Source: SVTX01 sp045132775 (GTDB lineage: Bacteria > Bacillota > Clostridia > Oscillospirales > CAG-272). From it: a stretch of 9,529 nt of DNA. This document shows, piece by piece, positions 6,195 to 9,529 of this stretch; within the stretch, counting starts at the first letter, position 1, and the number at the start of each line of letters is the position of its first letter. A program made the position numbers and the translations under genes. Under the pieces are notes generated by a model that saw only the letters and a list, made by a program, of their open reading frames with translations, searched no databases and was not told the DNA's origin. The DNA is taken from assembly GCA_045132775.1 (NCBI GenBank), contig JBGUSX010000109.1, positions 1-9,529 on the forward strand, written 5' to 3'.

Positions 6195-6417
6195 AATTGA
6201 ATATCTCGTCAAAAGAGACGTTTAACACCTTTTTTATAAGCAGGATCTCGTCGGGGTAGAGATGACGCTGACCTACCTCAATCTTTGCTAACGCGCTCCT
6301 TGTAATGTCGAGTCCTTCAAGTTGTAGACGCGTGGCTAGAAGATCTTGCGTGATTCCGGATTTTTCGCGGAGTGTGCGGATGTTATTACCTATTGTTTTT
6401 TCAATCTTTTTATCCAT
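6181..6417 (-). CDS. XRE/Cro-type helix-turn-helix regulator, second of a pair
   Basis: A 78-residue protein that is almost wholly one helix-turn-helix domain of the Cro/C1 (XRE) family. Helix 2 is GITQDLLATRLQ (21-32) and the recognition region is ITRSALAKIEVGQR (38-51), followed by a helical stretch ending NVSFDEIF (66-73). No effector or peptidase domain is attached. By eye it matches the preceding regulator at about 28 of 68 aligned residues, so the two look like an old tandem duplication. The start is the ATG at 6417, inside the last 8 bases of the preceding gene (ATGGATAA overlap); the open frame extends eight codons further to a TTG at 6441. It in turn overlaps comF by 14 bases. It probably binds DNA near its own promoter; its target and signal are unknown. 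Confidence 0.88.
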   Translation of the reverse strand: MDKKIEKTIGNNIRTLREKSGITQDLLATRLQLEGLDITRSALAKIEVGQRHLYPDEILLIKKVLNVSFDEIFNYEEQ

Positions 6418-6664
6418 TTTCAGACGTGTCGAGCCCGACAAAGAAATCGTCGTAGCTACAGTTATAGATTTTTTTGAGCTCGATAAGGATGCTGACCTTT
6501 ACGTTGAGCTCGCCGTTTTCATATTTTGCATAAGCGCTTCGGGCTATATCGCATCCACGTCTTTGCAATTCCTCACAGAGTTTTTCCTGTGAAATTCCGT
6601 AATTGTCACGCAAGATGCGGAGATTGTCCCCGATTTTTCTGTCGCGGCGAAGTTTTTGTTCCAT
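6410..6664 (-). CDS. XRE/Cro-type helix-turn-helix regulator, first of a pair
   Basis: An 84-residue single-domain Cro/C1-type DNA-binding protein. The helix-turn-helix runs from about 11 to 60: GISQEKLCEELQ (23-34) is helix 2, and the recognition region is IARSAYAKYENGEL (40-53). The DI-x-RSA-x-AK-x-E block is shared with the next gene. The C-terminus YDDFF (71-75) corresponds to the FDEIF of its partner. The ATG at 6664 has an excellent ribosome-binding site, GAGGTGAT, a few bases upstream. It is the first gene of a tightly overlapping set with the second regulator and comF, so it is likely to autoregulate that operon. Nothing resembling a toxin, antitoxin partner or phage gene is next to it. 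Confidence 0.9.
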   Translation of the reverse strand: MEQKLRRDRKIGDNLRILRDNYGISQEKLCEELQRRGCDIARSAYAKYENGELNVKVSILIELKKIYNCSYDDFFVGLDTSENG

Positions 6665-6667
6665 AAT

Positions 6668-6675
6668 ATCACCTC
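6668..6675 (-). promoter_or_regulatory. Strong ribosome-binding site of the regulator-comF operon
   Basis: GAGGTGAT on the minus strand is an eight-base match to the 16S anti-Shine-Dalgarno region and sits just before the ATG at 6664. It is the only good site in the three-gene set, in keeping with coupled translation of the two genes downstream. Confidence 0.8.
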
Positions 6676-6686
6676 AAAACGTTTTT

Positions 6687-6753
6687 GACCAATATAGGTA
6701 TCAGTTATTATGATATTATATGTCGGGATAAAATGTTGTCCGTGATATTGGTC
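6687..6753. promoter_or_regulatory. 9-bp inverted repeat flanking the promoter, candidate operator pair
   Basis: GACCAATAT (6687-6695) recurs as its exact complement ATATTGGTC (6745-6753). One half-site lies just upstream of the -35 and the other in the untranslated leader between the start point and the ribosome-binding site, so they straddle the promoter. Their centres are 58 bp apart. Placement just before two XRE regulator genes suggests autoregulation; binding is inferred, not shown. Confidence 0.5.
6715..6742 (-). promoter_or_regulatory. Putative promoter of the regulator-comF operon
   Basis: The minus strand reads CGGACA (6742-6737), 16 bases, then TATAAT (6720-6715). The -10 is a full match and the -35 matches four of six. 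Transcription would begin near 6708, leaving a leader of about 44 bases. The weak -35 and the flanking inverted repeat suggest a regulated promoter. Confidence 0.6.
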
Positions 6754-6814
6754 TAAATTAAGGTTTGATGGTAAAATGATAATTTTGATGTGCAGTTGAT
6801 AAATGAAAGGTTTT

Positions 6815-7062
6815 CAAATTTTGATTTATCGAGTAGCCTTCTCCAGCGGAGAACGGGGAACGCGGTAGCGGTGGTTGTGGCGGTCGTTTTTTCAAGGACT
6901 TCACGTCTTTTGTGAGCGTTGTTTCGTTGCAAAAGAATCCTTGTGCTACAATACAAAATCTACAAAATTTCCGTGGCGCACACCCTGATGGCGACCTCCT
7001 CATCCACCACTTCGTGGTCCCCCTTCTCCGCTGGAGAAGGCTATTCGATAAATTACAATTTG
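6815..7062. mobile_element. MITE-like element with 44-bp imperfect inverted ends
   Basis: The arms 6815-6858 and 7019-7062 are inverted copies with about 40 of 44 positions matching by eye. Each arm contains its own small hairpin, CTTCTCC-AGC-GGAGAA. The right end carries a second hairpin, ACCAC-GAA-GTGGT, next to a GTGGATGAGG motif. The interior (6859-7018) has no convincing gene; open frames of 67-81 codons merely translate the repeat. TTT occurs on both sides (6811-6814 and 7063-7065) and could be a short target duplication, but in such T-rich DNA this is weak. It may be a non-autonomous transposable element or two copies of a dispersed hairpin repeat in opposite orientation. It fills most of the gene-free stretch 6754-7129; 6754-6814 is A/T-rich with nothing else I recognise. 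Confidence 0.6.
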
Positions 7063-7076
7063 TTTAAATCAAAGAA

Positions 7077-7106
7077 AAACAGACAGAGATTTTTCTCTGT
7101 CTGTTT
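7077..7106 (-). terminator. Intrinsic terminator of recD2
   Basis: AAACAGACAGAGA (7077-7089) pairs perfectly over 13 bp with TCTCTGTCTGTTT (7094-7106) around a TTTT loop. On the minus strand the stem ends in TTT and runs on as TTCTTTG, forming the U-tract. It lies about 24 bases after the recD2 stop codon. Confidence 0.85.
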
Positions 7107-7129
7107 GTATGTCGCTGTTGAAAACTTAT

Positions 7130-9382
7130 TTATTCTGTGAGCAATCTGTTCTTAAGTCCCGTATAGCGCTTACCGACGTGGCTGTTTGTGACCATTCTTT
7201 CCGCGATCTCGCTTTTTCCGACGAGAATTACCATTCTTTTCGCTCTCGTTACCGCGGTATAGAAAAGATTTCTCGTCAACAGCATCGGCGGTGCGTTATA
7301 GAGCGGAATAATTACGAACGGATACTCGCATCCCTGGCTCTTATGCACGGTTATCGCGTACGCGTGCTCGAGCTCGTCGAGATTTGTAAACTCGTACGGC
7401 ACGTGCCTGTCGTCAAATCTTATCTCCATTATCTGAGACACGACGTCTATCCTTTCAACGATTCCGATGTCACCGTTGAATATTCCCGTTCCCTGATCGT
7501 CCTCGTCGCGATACCATTCAAGCTCGTAATTGTTCTTGATCTGCATTACGCGGTCGCCCTCGCGGAAGGTCCTCTCGCGGTGGCGGTACTCTTTTTTATT
7601 CTTCGCCTTAGGATTGAGCGCCTCCTGGAGCAGTACGTTGAGGTTCTCTGTCCCCGCCGTTCCCTTTCTTGACGGGGTGATGACCTGTATTCCCTGTCTT
7701 GCCTCCTCACCGTAGGTCTTTGGCAGTCTGTTAAGGCAAAGGTCTGTGACTGTATAGGCGATATCGTTGTCCGTGCTTCTGGGCAGAAAGAAAAAGTCAT
7801 TATTCTTCACCGTCATTGTCGGCATTTCGCCTCTGTTTATCTTATGTGCGTTCGTGACTATCAGCGATTCCTGCGCCTGACGGAAGATCTCGTTGAGTCT
7901 TACCGTTGCGAACCTTTCGGAGTCAAGAAGATCGCGCAATACGTTGCCCGCGCCTATGCTCGGCAGCTGATCCGAGTCGCCGATCAAAATAAGTCTTGCA
8001 CCCGGTTTTATCGCTTTCAAGAGAGAGCACATAAGTATATTATCTATCATCGACGCCTCGTCGACGATGATGACGTTTTCGTCAAGCAGATCGTTTTCGT
8101 TTCTGCGGAAGCCGGGTCTGTCGCCGTCCTCCGACGAATACTCGAATTCAAGAAGTCTGTGTATTGTTTTCGCTTCAAAGCTCGTTGCCTCGCTCATTTT
8201 CTTTGCCGCTCTTCCTGTGGGGGCTGCAAGCGCGACCTCCATATCCATACTTCTGAATATATCGATAAGCGCTTTTACGATGGTCGTCTTACCTGTTCCG
8301 GGACCTCCCGTAAGCAGCATTACTCCGTATTCAAGCGCGTTCGTTATCGCTTTTTTCTGAAGTGCTGCATAGCTTATTCCGCTGAGTCTTTCTTCCTTTT
8401 CGATAAAGTATCCCGCGTCCTTTAAGCTGATTGCGGGACACACCTTATTCAGAAGATCGAGCTTTTCTGCGATATAGGTCTCGCAATCGTATGCATAAGA
8501 GTCGTAGAGGTAAGTAACACCCTCAAAAAGCGAATATTTGAGACGGCGCATTGCGATCATATCGTCGATCGCCATATTTATGCTCTCGGGATCAGAACCG
8601 AGCAACGAGCAGGACGCTCTGACGAGTATATCTCTTGGCAGACAGACGTGTCCGTTTTGCGCGGCATTGTGCTTGAGGACATGCGCGATTCCGCTTATAA
8701 GCCTCGACTCGCTGTTTCTGTCTATTCCGAGCTTCTCTGCCATACTGTCCGCGCGTTCAAAGCCTATTCCGTCGATCTCGTCGCAGAGTCTGTACGGATT
8801 TGCCTTTGCGATATCTATGCAGGCAGAGCCCCAGCGTTTATATATTTTCACTGTGACCGCCGCACCGAAAAAGTCGCGGAGGAACATCATTGCGGAGCGT
8901 ATTCCCGCCTTTGCCTTGAAGTCCTCGCAGATCTGTTTTGCTTTTTTCAGACTTATTCCCGGTATGTCGGAGAGCCAATCGGGATGGTTCTCGAGCACAT
9001 CGAGGGTCTCGTCACCGAATTGCTCAACTACCTTGAGGGCGGTCTTTTTGCCTATTCCCTTTATCGCGCCCGACGAAAGATAACGCAAAATTGCCGATGC
9101 GTTCGCCGGCATATACCTTTCGTATTCACTTACGGCAAACTGTCTGCCGTATTTTGGGTTATGCTTCCATTCGCCGTAGACGATAAGAGAATCTCCCTCG
9201 TTTACGTACGGCATTATTCCCGTGATCGTGATGAGATCGTCATCGTCCGTGCCGAAATCTGCGACCGTGTAGCCGTTCTCTTCGTTTGAGTATATGACGT
9301 GCTCGACGCTTCCCTGAAGCTTTATAAGTCCGTCGTCAGCTTCGACGCTTTCCCCTAACAAGTTCTTTTCACTGTCGGACAT
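7130..9382 (-). CDS. recD2: RecD2-type ATP-dependent DNA helicase (RecD-like, SF1B)
   Basis: A complete 750-residue superfamily 1B helicase that moves 5' to 3' on single-stranded DNA. RecD2 works without RecBC and is linked to DNA repair and replication-fork maintenance in Bacillus and Deinococcus. An N-terminal OB-like region (about 21-90) is followed by helix-hairpin-helix segments (about 107-151 and 199-219), which mark RecD2 rather than RecD of RecBCD. The helicase motifs are intact: Walker A GGPGTGKT 359-366, Ia APTGRAAKK 387-395, Walker B VIIVDEA 437-443, III GDSDQLPS 468-475, IV NEIFRQ 497-502, V AITVHKSQG 676-684 and VI YTAVTRAKR 708-716. The ATG at 9382 has AAAGGAG (9397-9391) eight bases upstream. 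It is a single-gene unit ended by the hairpin at 7077-7106. Confidence 0.96.
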   Translation of the reverse strand: MSDSEKNLLGESVEADDGLIKLQGSVEHVIYSNEENGYTVADFGTDDDDLITITGIMPYVNEGDSLIVYGEWKHNPKYGRQFAVSEYERYMPANASAILRYLSSGAIKGIGKKTALKVVEQFGDETLDVLENHPDWLSDIPGISLKKAKQICEDFKAKAGIRSAMMFLRDFFGAAVTVKIYKRWGSACIDIAKANPYRLCDEIDGIGFERADSMAEKLGIDRNSESRLISGIAHVLKHNAAQNGHVCLPRDILVRASCSLLGSDPESINMAIDDMIAMRRLKYSLFEGVTYLYDSYAYDCETYIAEKLDLLNKVCPAISLKDAGYFIEKEERLSGISYAALQKKAITNALEYGVMLLTGGPGTGKTTIVKALIDIFRSMDMEVALAAPTGRAAKKMSEATSFEAKTIHRLLEFEYSSEDGDRPGFRRNENDLLDENVIIVDEASMIDNILMCSLLKAIKPGARLILIGDSDQLPSIGAGNVLRDLLDSERFATVRLNEIFRQAQESLIVTNAHKINRGEMPTMTVKNNDFFFLPRSTDNDIAYTVTDLCLNRLPKTYGEEARQGIQVITPSRKGTAGTENLNVLLQEALNPKAKNKKEYRHRERTFREGDRVMQIKNNYELEWYRDEDDQGTGIFNGDIGIVERIDVVSQIMEIRFDDRHVPYEFTNLDELEHAYAITVHKSQGCEYPFVIIPLYNAPPMLLTRNLFYTAVTRAKRMVILVGKSEIAERMVTNSHVGKRYTGLKNRLLTE

Positions 9383-9529
9383 TGTACGATCTCCTTTCTT
9401 TTTTCTGATTAACAGGCTTAATAGACTGAATTGCGTGTTATTTTATACTGTATTGTTGTTTTCCGAGGGGGCTTTGGGGCACCCTTTTTAAAAATGGTTA
9501 CCCAAAAACCAAACACACTCTTAAACCAA
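9383..9529 (-). other. Upstream region of recD2 to the window edge
   Basis: This holds the recD2 ribosome-binding site (9391-9397) and a TATAAA on the minus strand at 9447-9442 that could be a -10, but no good -35 is found at 16-18 bases, so the promoter call is weak. I see no gene end, terminator hairpin or repeat in the last 60 bases. Confidence 0.35.

Noticed and set aside
6181..6664. Phage repressor/Cro switch or a toxin-antitoxin pair
   Set aside because: The two regulators are on the same strand, overlap, resemble each other and lead into comF. No phage gene, integrase or toxin-like protein is adjacent.
6753..7140. Short open frames of 67, 81 and 73 codons over the inverted-repeat element
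   Set aside because: Their shared SPFSAGEGYSIN-like peptide is simply the inverted repeat translated on each strand. They lack ribosome-binding sites and known domains.
8648..9289. 213-codon plus-strand open frame, and a similar one at 7844-8425
   Set aside because: Both are antisense to recD2, whose helicase motifs are intact; their composition looks like the complement of codon-biased coding DNA.
7130..9382. RecD subunit of RecBCD, or a conjugative relaxase TraA-type helicase
   Set aside because: The N-terminal OB and helix-hairpin-helix segments and the absence of recB, recC or a relaxase domain fit RecD2.
1..9529. CRISPR arrays, tRNA or rRNA genes, riboswitches, complete insertion sequences
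   Set aside because: I found no regularly spaced repeats, no cloverleaf or rRNA signature, no riboswitch-like leader and no transposase.

Overview
The window reads as a piece of a Gram-positive Firmicutes chromosome, most likely from the class Clostridia (a gut Oscillospirales-type organism is my best guess). The reasons are strong Shine-Dalgarno sequences (AGGAGG, GAGGTGAT), a sigma-A type promoter, a RecD2 rather than a RecBCD-type RecD, an MreB-family gene, and a hairpin-rich inverted repeat of a kind I associate with clostridial genomes. The lineage is inference; no rRNA or other phylogenetic marker is present.

All eight genes I can support lie on the minus strand, so transcription runs from right to left: recD2 (7130-9382), an intergenic stretch with a terminator and a 248-bp inverted-repeat element (6815-7062), two overlapping XRE-type regulators (6410-6664 and 6181-6417), a comF-family gene (5355-6194), an mreB-family gene (4210-5214), a pepD-type dipeptidase (2704-4143), an unusual trypsin-like protease (1348-2571) and a cytoplasmic beta-lactamase-fold serine hydrolase (213-1346). 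The long plus-strand reading frames are antisense shadows.

There appear to be at least four transcription units. recD2 ends in a clear intrinsic terminator (7077-7106). The two regulators and comF overlap one another and share one promoter flanked by a 9-bp inverted repeat, so comF is probably under the control of the small regulators. The mreB-family gene has its own near-consensus promoter, and pepD follows after a 14-bp-arm inverted repeat. The protease has its own promoter, whose -35 lies in a perfect palindrome, and the serine hydrolase follows it after one base.

Most of the window is housekeeping: DNA repair helicase, ComF phosphoribosyltransferase-like protein, cell-shape actin and peptide turnover. 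The parts that stand out are: (1) an MreB-family protein that has lost the Glu and the Thr implicated in ATP hydrolysis and also has a changed phosphate-1 loop; (2) a protease that joins an N-terminal zinc ribbon, an Ala/Glu-rich coiled coil, an intact trypsin triad and a C-terminal membrane anchor, with no signal peptide and no PDZ domain; and (3) a paired-regulator module with a symmetric candidate operator driving comF. In three genes the longest reading frame starts upstream of the ribosome-binding site, so the starts given here are shorter than the maximal open frames.
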